Below, piece after piece: positions 14,153 through 20,080 of a DNA stretch of 20,080 bases (within the stretch, counting starts at the first letter, position 1; every line of letters begins with the position of its first letter). Location of the stretch: positions 1 to 20,080 of the forward strand of contig DDQN01000048.1 in the NCBI GenBank assembly GCA_002342685.1, written 5' to 3'. The stretch comes from Vibrio sp. UBA2441 (GTDB lineage Bacteria; Pseudomonadota; Gammaproteobacteria; Enterobacterales; Vibrionaceae). Made by a program: the position numbers and the translations under genes. The notes under the pieces are model-generated. The model did not search any database. It was given only the letters and a program-made list of their open reading frames with translations, and was not told the origin of the DNA.

Positions 14153-16660
14153 ATGAAATCTTTTTCTTTCTCTTGTGAACTGCCAAACGGTGTTCATGCA
14201 AGACCCGCAAGCCACGTCGAAGCACTGTGTAATAAGTTTGATTCTGAGGTTAACTGGCAGAACCAGAGAACAGGGCTTGTTGGTAATGCTAAAAGTGTGC
14301 TGTCGCTTATCGGCACCGACACTCTATTAGGTGATGAGTGTTTAGTTACTATTGACGGTCAGGATGAAGAAACCGCACTAGAGCAGCTTAAACAATTTAT
14401 TAGTAACGAATTTTTGCACTGTGATGAACCATTGCAAAATACACAGCAAGACGATAACGAACTAACGCCATTACCACGTAACTTTTCCAACCTTAACGTG
14501 AACCACGTTCGTGGCCGTGCTGTAAGCAATGGATTTGGTAAAGGCCGTTTAACGGTCATGGGTGCCATTAACTTTGATACTTTAGACAACTCACCAACCG
14601 CGCTTTCCGCTGAAAAAGAACAAGTAAACTTAACGTCTGGTATTGAAGCGGTTATTAAATCACTTAATATTCAACTGGCTACCGCAGAGCACACTGAAAG
14701 CGATGTACTAAAAGCTCATTTATCTATTGCCCGTGATCAGGAATACCAGCAAACCCTAAACGAAAATTTGGTGGAAGGCCGAAGCTGTTCAGACGCCATT
14801 GTGGCAACGGCTAAGCACTTTGGCGAACGTATGAAAAACTCGTCAAGCAGTTATATGCGTGAGCGTGAGTTGGATATTCGTGATGTTAGCTATCAGCTAT
14901 TACAAAGTATTTATGGCACCGAGCGTTTTGCCAGCCAAAATAAGCTAACGGAAGAGACGGTATGTTTAGCTGATGATCTGACGCCAAGTCAGTTTCTGGA
15001 ACTGGATAAATCTCTACTAAAAGGACTGATACTTTCACACGGTGGCAGCACCTCACATACCGTAATTCTGGCGCGTTCTTTCGCCATTCCAACCATTGTT
15101 GGTGTCGATGCAAACTTATTATCAGCTCAATTAGACGAACACGTTGTTGTAGATGGCAACCTTGGTTTAGTCATTACTGAAATCACTCCCCCTGTTGAAC
15201 GCTACTATGCTCAAGAGCAAAAAGTAAGCGATATTGTTCACCAGAGACAAGCTAGTTTCCGCGACATGTCGGCGCAATCAGAAGATGGCAAAGCAGTAGA
15301 AGTTGCCGCAAACATTGCCCATTCAGTTGAAGCTAAACAGGCATTCGCCAATGGTGCGGAAGCCATCGGCTTATTCCGTACAGAAATGCTGTATATGGAT
15401 CGCAATAGCGCACCGGATGAAAATGAACTGTACAATATTTTCTGTCAGGCTTGCGACGCGGCAAATGGTAAGTCTGTCATTATCCGAACCATTGATGTCG
15501 GTGGCGATAAGCCTGTTGACTACCTGAATATTCCGGCAGAAAACAACCCGTTTCTTGGCTACCGCGCGGTACGTATCTACCCTGAATTTATTCAGCTGTT
15601 TAAAACTCAGTTAAGAGCGATTTTACGTGCCTCTGCTCACGGTAATATCAAAATAATGATCCCAATGATTTCGTCTATGGAAGAGATTTTATGGGTGAAA
15701 GATGTACTGGCTGAAGTTCGTCAGGAGCTGCGTAAAGAAGACCTGCCATTCTCAGAGAAAGTGCCTCTAGGCATCATGCTGGAAGTGCCATCTGTTGCGT
15801 TTATTATTGACCAGTGCTGTGAAGAGATCGATTTCTTCTCTATCGGATCCAACGACTTAACCCAGTACCTGATGGCGGTTGATCGCGACAATGCCAAAGT
15901 CGCCACCAACTATAACAGCCTGAACCCTGCATTCTTACGTACGCTTGATCATGTTGTGCGCGAAGTGCACCGTCACGGAAAATGGATTGGTTTGTGTGGC
16001 GAGCTCGGCGCTAAAGGGTCGGTGTTACCACTACTCGTTGGTTTAGGCCTGGATGAGATAAGCATGAGCTCTCCAAGTATTGCCGCAACCAAAGAACATA
16101 TTGCAAAACTCGACAGCCGTGAATGTCGCCAGTTACTAAACAAAGCGATGCAATGCAGAACCGTACACGAAGTAGAACATGTGCTGGCGCAGTTCCGTAT
16201 GAACCAGGCAGAAGCACCAATGGTTTCAGAAGACTGTATTTCTCTGGACAGAGACTTACAAAGTAAAGAAGAGGTCATTAAGTCGCTGGCAGACAACCTG
16301 TACCTGACAGGACGCTGCCGCTATCCGAATAAACTGGCCGATGACTTGTGGGCACGTGAAGATGTGTTCTCTACCGGATTGGGTTTTGGCTTTGCTATCC
16401 CACATACCAAGAGTGAGCACATTGAGCAATCAGCAATAAGTGTCTGCCGACTGGCTAAGCCTATTATGTGGGGCGATGAAGAAGCACAATTTATTATCAT
16501 GCTTACACTGAACAAACATGCTGCTGGTGACCAGCATATGAAGATTTTCTCAAAGCTAGCAAGAAAGATAATGCACGCAGATTTCAGGGAACAATTGATG
16601 AGTGCCACAGATACACTCCAGGTTGAAGCTCTGTTGAAGCAAGAATTAGAATTAGCGTAG
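14153..16660 (+). CDS. ptsA: PTS multiphosphoryl transfer protein PtsA (HPr-EI-IIA)
   Basis: A cytoplasmic fusion of 835 residues carrying three PTS phosphotransfer domains, so it can take phosphate from PEP and deliver it to FrwB/FrwD without the housekeeping HPr and EI. The HPr domain (about 1-85) has His15 in PNGVHARPAS. The enzyme I domain (about 115-680) has phospho-His302 in GGSTSHTVILAR and the PEP-site Cys615 in WIGLCGELG. The C-terminal fructose-type IIA (about 690-835) has His751 in FAIPHTK. All phospho-sites are intact. Domain order and length match E. coli PtsA (FrwA). AAGGA about 9 nt before the ATG supports the start. It is divergent from frwC and followed by a strong terminator, so it is a single-gene transcript here, unlike E. 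coli where fsaB and gldA accompany it. Confidence 0.96.
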   Translation: MKSFSFSCELPNGVHARPASHVEALCNKFDSEVNWQNQRTGLVGNAKSVLSLIGTDTLLGDECLVTIDGQDEETALEQLKQFISNEFLHCDEPLQNTQQDDNELTPLPRNFSNLNVNHVRGRAVSNGFGKGRLTVMGAINFDTLDNSPTALSAEKEQVNLTSGIEAVIKSLNIQLATAEHTESDVLKAHLSIARDQEYQQTLNENLVEGRSCSDAIVATAKHFGERMKNSSSSYMRERELDIRDVSYQLLQSIYGTERFASQNKLTEETVCLADDLTPSQFLELDKSLLKGLILSHGGSTSHTVILARSFAIPTIVGVDANLLSAQLDEHVVVDGNLGLVITEITPPVERYYAQEQKVSDIVHQRQASFRDMSAQSEDGKAVEVAANIAHSVEAKQAFANGAEAIGLFRTEMLYMDRNSAPDENELYNIFCQACDAANGKSVIIRTIDVGGDKPVDYLNIPAENNPFLGYRAVRIYPEFIQLFKTQLRAILRASAHGNIKIMIPMISSMEEILWVKDVLAEVRQELRKEDLPFSEKVPLGIMLEVPSVAFIIDQCCEEIDFFSIGSNDLTQYLMAVDRDNAKVATNYNSLNPAFLRTLDHVVREVHRHGKWIGLCGELGAKGSVLPLLVGLGLDEISMSSPSIAATKEHIAKLDSRECRQLLNKAMQCRTVHEVEHVLAQFRMNQAEAPMVSEDCISLDRDLQSKEEVIKSLADNLYLTGRCRYPNKLADDLWAREDVFSTGLGFGFAIPHTKSEHIEQSAISVCRLAKPIMWGDEEAQFIIMLTLNKHAAGDQHMKIFSKLARKIMHADFREQLMSATDTLQVEALLKQELELA

Positions 16661-16689
16661 ACCAGGAATTAGATTAACCTCCGGTATTT

Positions 16690-16727
16690 GGCAGTGATTA
16701 TCCTAAAGGTAACACTGCCCTTTTTTT
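16690..16727 (+). terminator. Intrinsic terminator after ptsA
   Basis: GGCAGTG (16690-16696) pairs with CACTGCC (16713-16719). Inner TTATCC/GGTAA pairing extends the stem, and after one C a run of seven T (16721-16727) follows. This is a textbook Rho-independent terminator 29 nt beyond the ptsA stop. Confidence 0.88.
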
Positions 16728-16768
16728 ACCACTTACCACACGTAATGATAAAAACAGAGAGTCCCCCG

Positions 16769-17290
16769 ATGATCACCGATTTAACCCAGCTATTAAATCA
16801 AGAGAAACAACTGCAATTTACCCACTTTGACAACGAGTCAGCATGGCAACTTGGTAGCCTGATTAAACGCAACGCAGAAAAAATCGATGCCAAAGTCGCC
16901 ATAGATATCACGTTAAATAGCCACAGACTATTTAGCTACGCCATGCCCGGTACCAGCATCGATAATCAGGAGTGGATCAAGCGCAAACAAAATGTGGTTC
17001 AACGTTACCAGCACAGCTCATGGTATATGGGCCAGTACTATAAAGCCAAAGGAAAGAGCATCGAAGAGGCATCGTTTGTGGACGGAAAGGACTATGCACC
17101 ATTTGGTGGCAGCTTTCCGCTTAGCATTCAAGGCGTTGGTGTAATAGGCAGTATCACGGTCTCCGGTCTGCCTCAATACGAAGATCACGTACTTCTGGTT
17201 GATAGCATTGGCGAATTCATACAAAATCAACAAAAACCAAAAAAACTGAGCTCTCACTATGATACGACACCTATTGCTAATTCGTTTTAA
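16769..17290 (+). CDS. Heme-degrading-domain (UPF0303/DUF336, HbpS-GlcG-like) protein
   Basis: A small cytoplasmic protein of 173 residues from the group annotated as heme-degrading domain or UPF0303. The characteristic stretch DYAPFGGSFPLSIQGVGVIGS and the following VSGLPQYEDH place it there (FGGSFPL at about 112-118). The name comes from heme-binding relatives; many members have no proven heme role. I start at ATG 16769 with AGAGAG upstream. A frame opening at TTG 16688 would begin inside the ptsA terminator and is rejected. The stop overlaps the next gene by 32 bp, so the two are probably translated together. The function in this setting is unknown. Confidence 0.8.
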   Translation: MITDLTQLLNQEKQLQFTHFDNESAWQLGSLIKRNAEKIDAKVAIDITLNSHRLFSYAMPGTSIDNQEWIKRKQNVVQRYQHSSWYMGQYYKAKGKSIEEASFVDGKDYAPFGGSFPLSIQGVGVIGSITVSGLPQYEDHVLLVDSIGEFIQNQQKPKKLSSHYDTTPIANSF

Positions 17291-17555
17291 GCCTGATGCC
17301 TCCGCCAGCCAAATACAGCAGGTACGTCAGGCATTCGAGCAAATCGCCAATAACATAGAAGGTATTTGTTCATTAGAATGGGGCACCAATGACAGCCCTG
17401 AAGATAAGAATAAAGGGTTTACCCATTCAGTGCTGATGACCTTCGAAAACGAAACTGCTCGACAGCACTACCTTCCTCACCCAGAACACCTGAAACTCAA
17501 ACAAATATTCAGGCCGGTATTGGACGATATTATCGTGTTTGATTATCAAGTTTAA
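17259..17555 (+). CDS. Stress-responsive alpha/beta-barrel (Dabb) domain protein
   Basis: A 98-residue single-domain protein of the Dabb family, a dimeric ferredoxin-like barrel. The start MIRHLLLIRFKPDAS, the central GFTHSVLMTFEN and the HPEHLKLKQIFRPVLDDIIVFDY end are typical. Family members include small aromatic- or polyketide-handling enzymes and stress-induced proteins; the role is not readable here. The ATG lies 32 bp inside the upstream DUF336-type gene, in another frame, so expression is likely coupled. An imperfect 12-bp hairpin follows the stop. Confidence 0.85.
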   Translation: MIRHLLLIRFKPDASASQIQQVRQAFEQIANNIEGICSLEWGTNDSPEDKNKGFTHSVLMTFENETARQHYLPHPEHLKLKQIFRPVLDDIIVFDYQV

Positions 17556-17558
17556 ATC

Positions 17559-17602
17559 ATCAGATCGTTTCATTCCTGTTCGATAATATCAAACGGTCTG
17601 AT
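17559..17602 (+). terminator. Possible terminator hairpin after the Dabb gene
   Basis: ATCAGATCGTTT (17559-17570) pairs with AAACGGTCTGAT (17591-17602) with one G-U pair, around a 20-nt loop. No clear T-run follows, so it is a weaker candidate than the ptsA terminator, but it sits directly at the operon end. Confidence 0.45.
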
Positions 17603-17616
17603 CAACCTACCCATTT

Positions 17617-17651
17617 TATCAACATTGCTTTTATCAAACCAAATTTGATAA
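17617..17651. promoter_or_regulatory. TTATCAA half-site cluster with perfect inverted repeat
   Basis: TTATCAA occurs at 17617-17623 and 17631-17637, 14 bp apart. The second copy is part of the perfect inverted repeat TTATCAAA-ccaaa-TTTGATAA (17631-17651). A further inverted repeat, TTAACTT/AAGTTAA, lies at 17663-17689. The symmetric T-rich/A-rich layout fits a LysR-type operator (T-N11-A) ahead of the ABM and nitroreductase genes; the LysR gene at 18846-19784 is the obvious candidate binder. Confidence 0.4.
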
Positions 17652-17764
17652 TAATTCAAAGTTTAACTTGTATATCTAACATAAGTTAACTCTTAATATA
17701 TCTCCCATACTAACGAGGCAACCTTACACCAGGTAAGCCAGTTCAATCAAAAAAGGGATCTCCT

Positions 17765-18055
17765 ATGTCTAAACTCACTATTGTTGCAAATATCATTGCT
17801 AAAAAAGACCAAGTCGAGCTGGTTAAAGCTGAGCTACTTAAGTTAATTGATATCACTCGTGCAGAAGAAGGCTGCATTAACTACGACCTTCATCAAGATA
17901 ATGAAAACCCAGCGCATTTTATGTTTTTCGAGAACTGGGCATCTCGTGAATTATGGCAAACACATATGGGTAACAAACATTTAGCCGAGTACATGGAAGC
18001 CACTGACGGCGCGGTAGAAACTTTTACTCTTAACGAAATGACTCACATCGCTTAA
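17765..18055 (+). CDS. Antibiotic biosynthesis monooxygenase (ABM) domain protein, YgiN-like
   Basis: A 96-residue ABM-domain protein with a dimeric ferredoxin-like fold. Typical positions are present: the start KLTIVANIIAKKDQVELVK, EGCINYDLH in the middle, FMFFENWASRELWQTHM, and the closing beta strand. Relatives such as YgiN act on quinols; others are cofactor-free monooxygenases. It lies 61 bp before a nitroreductase gene, with a hairpin between them, a pairing that suggests quinone or aromatic electrophile detoxification. The start follows a weak AAGGG. The substrate is not readable. Confidence 0.88.
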   Translation: MSKLTIVANIIAKKDQVELVKAELLKLIDITRAEEGCINYDLHQDNENPAHFMFFENWASRELWQTHMGNKHLAEYMEATDGAVETFTLNEMTHIA

Positions 18056-18068
18056 ATAACTAAACATT

Positions 18069-18101
18069 ATTCCCCTTGATGAGTGCGCTCGTCGAGGGAA
18101 T
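18069..18101 (+). promoter_or_regulatory. Hairpin between ABM and nitroreductase genes
   Basis: ATTCCCcTTGATGAG pairs with CTCGTCGAGGGAAT over about 14 positions, with one bulged C and two G-U pairs, around a TGCG loop. It stands 15 nt before the nitroreductase ATG. No U-tract follows, so an mRNA stability or attenuation role is more likely than full termination. Confidence 0.45.
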
Positions 18102-18116
18102 CATTAGAGGCTTCCA

Positions 18117-18794
18117 ATGAATAGCAAAGAATTTCCTATGGCTCATCCAATTATCCGTGATCTTAACCAACGCTACACAGCAAAACGTTATGACGAAACT
18201 AAGCGAATTCCACAACAAGAATTGCAGGTTATCTATGAAGCTTTGCGCCTTTCTGCATCATCTATAAACTCGCAGCCCTGGAAATTTATTGTTATTGAAA
18301 GTGCAGACGCAAAGAAGAAAATGTATTCCACATTTAAGAATAAGCACCAATTTAATCAACCACATGTAATGGCGTCATCACATATCATCCTCTTTGCTCA
18401 TAACCCAGCCTATACACGTAATGATTACGCAAATGTTGTAGACAAGGGAATTGAAGACGGCCGTACCAAACCAGAAAACCGTGAAGCTGCATTCGGAGGA
18501 TTCGCCTTTGCAGAACTAAATACCGACGAAAATGGCAGTACTGCAGCATGGACTAAAGCTCAAACATATCTTGCTCTGGGTAACACATTACATGTGTTAG
18601 CACGCCTCAATATTGATTCAACCACAATGGAAGGTATCGATAGTGAGCTGATCAGCTCTATTTTTGAGGAAGAACTAGGCGGCTATATTTGTGACGTGGC
18701 CTTGGCTATTGGTTATCACCACCCAACTGAAGATTATAATGCAAGCCTACCTAAATCTCGAATGGCTTTAAAAGATGTCGTCAAAGTCATTTAA
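18117..18794 (+). CDS. NAD(P)H-dependent nitroreductase, NfsB-like
   Basis: A flavoprotein of the nitroreductase family, 225 residues, resembling E. coli NfsB in length and layout. The FMN-binding start is RYTAKRYD with SSINSQPWKFIVIES (about 52-66). A conserved internal stretch follows (KAQTYLALGNTLHVLARLNIDS), and the C-terminus has AIGYHHPTEDYNASLPKSR. Such enzymes reduce nitro compounds, quinones and flavins with NAD(P)H through FMN. I use the ATG at 18117 because AGAGG lies 6 nt upstream. A second ATG at 18138 gives a shorter protein that would also be complete. It forms a pair with the ABM gene and converges on a LysR gene. Confidence 0.9.
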   Translation: MNSKEFPMAHPIIRDLNQRYTAKRYDETKRIPQQELQVIYEALRLSASSINSQPWKFIVIESADAKKKMYSTFKNKHQFNQPHVMASSHIILFAHNPAYTRNDYANVVDKGIEDGRTKPENREAAFGGFAFAELNTDENGSTAAWTKAQTYLALGNTLHVLARLNIDSTTMEGIDSELISSIFEEELGGYICDVALAIGYHHPTEDYNASLPKSRMALKDVVKVI

Positions 18795-18829
18795 TTTAAC
18801 CGTATGTATATCATATGCATACGGTTAAA
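18795..18829. terminator. Bidirectional terminator-like hairpin
   Basis: TTTAACCGTATG (18795-18806) and CATACGGTTAAA (18818-18829) form a perfect 12-bp stem with an 11-nt loop. It begins one base after the nitroreductase stop, between two convergent genes. The A-rich and T-rich stem ends allow termination in either direction. Confidence 0.6.
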
Positions 18830-18845
18830 CTAATGAGAGCAACCA

Positions 18846-19784
18846 CTACGACTTCAAGACACTTTTATCTACAATATTGAGCTCTACCAGTTTTGATAAA
18901 GTGTGCTGTGTGTGCTCTCTTAAAAAATCACGAAGCAATCGAACCGTGGGTGTAATTGACTGCCGGCTGGGACAGACAAGCCACAGCTCAGTGGGGGTCG
19001 GTACATACTCAGGCATGACAGTAACAACACGCCCACTCAATAGATCATCGGCCATATCAAGGCATGATTTAATTGCAAAACCATGCCCATCGACACACCA
19101 ACGCCTAACAAGATCACCATCGTTGGACGTTCGATTACCTTTAAGCTTGATCTTAAATGTTTTTTCTCCCTGACGAAAACGCCATTCATCTTGCACAATA
19201 TCGCTCAGTTGATAAAACAAGCCGTTATGGACTTTCAGCTCCTCTGGTTTTGTAGGTATTCCATACTGTTCCAGATACTGGTGAGACGCACACAATATAC
19301 GAGGGGCATTGCAGATTTTGAAGCCATACATATTGGCATCGGTAGGAGAGCCGTAACGCAACGCCATATCGACTGAATCACGATAAAAGTCGATGTTGCT
19401 ATCACTGATATTGCTGCGCAGAGCGACATTTGGATGATCAAGTAAAAATTCATCCAGCCAAGGTGTCACCACATTTCGTCCAAGGTCAGACGACAGTGCT
19501 ATCCTAAGTTCGCCACCGAGAACATCCACGTCGTTTTGCACATTTACTTTTGCAGCTTCTAGTAATTGCAATGCTTGCTCACATTGAGGTAAATAACGCT
19601 CTCCCGCAGGCGAAAGCCGAAGTTGTCTCGTCGACCTTATGAACAGCTCGACACCAACCGACTTTTCTACTCGCTTGATAGCCGCGCTGGCGGTTGCCAT
19701 TTGCATATCCAAGCTATTTGCTGCTGCGGTAATACTACGAAATTCCGCGACTTTTAAGATAACCAGAAGATCATTTAGAAGCAT
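18846..19784 (-). CDS. LysR-family transcriptional regulator
   Basis: A 312-residue LTTR. Residues 1-60 form the winged helix-turn-helix (FRSITAAANSLDMQMATASAAIKRVEK, then FIRSTRQLRLSPAGERYLPQ). The rest is a periplasmic-binding-protein-like effector domain of the usual length (VDMALRYGSP, NDGDLVRRWCVDGHGFAI). The pattern GxLRI/VDMALRYG is that of the large CrgA/DmlR-like subgroup. It converges on the nitroreductase gene, so its natural targets may be the ABM-nitroreductase pair and itself. A GGAT stretch before the ATG gives a modest ribosome binding site. The effector is unknown. Confidence 0.92.
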   Translation of the reverse strand: MLLNDLLVILKVAEFRSITAAANSLDMQMATASAAIKRVEKSVGVELFIRSTRQLRLSPAGERYLPQCEQALQLLEAAKVNVQNDVDVLGGELRIALSSDLGRNVVTPWLDEFLLDHPNVALRSNISDSNIDFYRDSVDMALRYGSPTDANMYGFKICNAPRILCASHQYLEQYGIPTKPEELKVHNGLFYQLSDIVQDEWRFRQGEKTFKIKLKGNRTSNDGDLVRRWCVDGHGFAIKSCLDMADDLLSGRVVTVMPEYVPTPTELWLVCPSRQSITPTVRLLRDFLREHTQHTLSKLVELNIVDKSVLKS

Positions 19785-19921
19785 ATATTCAATCCAAAAT
19801 TGAAAATCTGCTTCTAACTATAGTGTTTTAAATTAAAACAACAAGACATGAGGTCCAGTAAGCATCACCTTGAGCTTATATTTTTGACCATTATTATTTG
19901 GGAGTTATTACTTGATTATCT

Positions 19922-19959
19922 GCCCTAACTGACCTCTATTGCAGAGTATCAGTTAGGGC
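19922..19959. terminator. Hairpin downstream of the right-edge gene
   Basis: GCCCTAACTGA (19922-19932) and TCAGTTAGGGC (19949-19959) are perfect 11-bp arms, and CTCT/AGAG inside the loop can extend the stem. It lies 13 nt beyond the stop of the partial minus-strand gene. No U-run follows on that strand. The remainder of 19785-19972 shows no gene. Confidence 0.5.
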
Positions 19960-19972
19960 TGACTAAGGTTAT

Positions 19973-20080
19973 TTAGATTAAAAAGACAAAGACAACAGAC
20001 ACAACGCTAATTAGGCCTGCAAAGAAGTAGCAGGCAATTTTACCCACCACGCCAACATGAATTTTCAGATCATGCATGCC
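19973..20080 (-). CDS. C-terminal end of an unidentified membrane protein (partial)
   Basis: An open frame enters from the right edge on the minus strand and ends at TAA (19975-19973). The 35 visible residues begin GMHDLKIHVGVVGK, followed by a strongly hydrophobic run (IACYFFAGLISVVSVVFVFLI) to the last residue. This is the pattern of a membrane protein whose last helix ends the chain. The family cannot be told from this piece. A hairpin just downstream fits a real gene end. Confidence 0.5.
   Translation of the reverse strand, partial: GMHDLKIHVGVVGKIACYFFAGLISVVSVVFVFLI

Noticed and set aside
13908..14225. 105-codon minus-strand frame across the ptsA start and leader
   Set aside because: It runs antisense over the HPr start of ptsA, has no recognisable family pattern, and its composition (basic start, hydrophobic end) looks like a reverse reading of ptsA and AT-rich leader sequence.
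16688..16768. TTG start for the DUF336-type protein, giving 27 extra residues
   Set aside because: The start lies inside the ptsA terminator stem, has no ribosome binding site, and the extra residues are not part of the family; ATG 16769 is preferred.

Overview
The window reads as a chromosomal segment of a facultatively anaerobic gammaproteobacterium. Enterobacterales- and Vibrionales-type genes dominate, base composition looks moderate to slightly AT-rich, and start sites carry good Shine-Dalgarno sequences. I cannot name the species. I see no rRNA, tRNA, CRISPR array, insertion sequence or phage gene.

Layout. (1) 12-4564: a metallo-beta-lactamase-fold hydrolase converges on a ClpC-type AAA+ unfoldase; next comes a citrate lyase ligase (CitC) with no citrate lyase subunit genes in view. 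(2) 4800-6694: a phytanoyl-CoA-dioxygenase-family enzyme is divergent from an AraC-type regulator that resembles E. coli YijO. (3) 6708-16660: the core of the window, a counterpart of the E. coli ptsA/frw/pfl locus. One strand carries frwC-frwB-pflD-pflC-SDR-fsa-frwD, and ptsA is divergent from it across a 476-bp regulatory gap. (4) 16769-18794: downstream of a strong terminator, a heme-degrading-domain (UPF0303/DUF336) protein overlaps a Dabb-barrel protein; then come an ABM-domain monooxygenase-like protein and an NfsB-type nitroreductase. (5) 18846-20080: a LysR regulator and the last codons of a membrane protein that runs off the window.

How the core works. PtsA (HPr-EI-IIA fusion), FrwB and FrwD (IIB) and FrwC (IIC) form a self-contained PTS. 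PflC activates the glycyl radical enzyme PflD. From published work on E. coli as I recall it, PflD opens the ring of 1,5-anhydromannitol-6-phosphate to 1-deoxyfructose-6-phosphate. An FSA-type aldolase then splits this into glyceraldehyde-3-phosphate and hydroxyacetone, and GldA reduces the hydroxyacetone to 1,2-propanediol. Here all parts are present except gldA. In its place the operon holds an RmlD-like short-chain dehydrogenase, translationally tied to pflC, and the aldolase has joined the pfl operon. The most interesting hypothesis is that this SDR takes over the reductive step or makes the anhydro-sugar substrate.

Regulation visible in the sequence: a CRP/FNR-like box and an 18-bp-period direct repeat between frwC and ptsA; three hairpins inside the frw-pfl operon, between frwC and frwB, between frwB and pflD, and just before frwD; a terminator after ptsA; and a cluster of TTATCAA half-sites before the ABM-nitroreductase pair.
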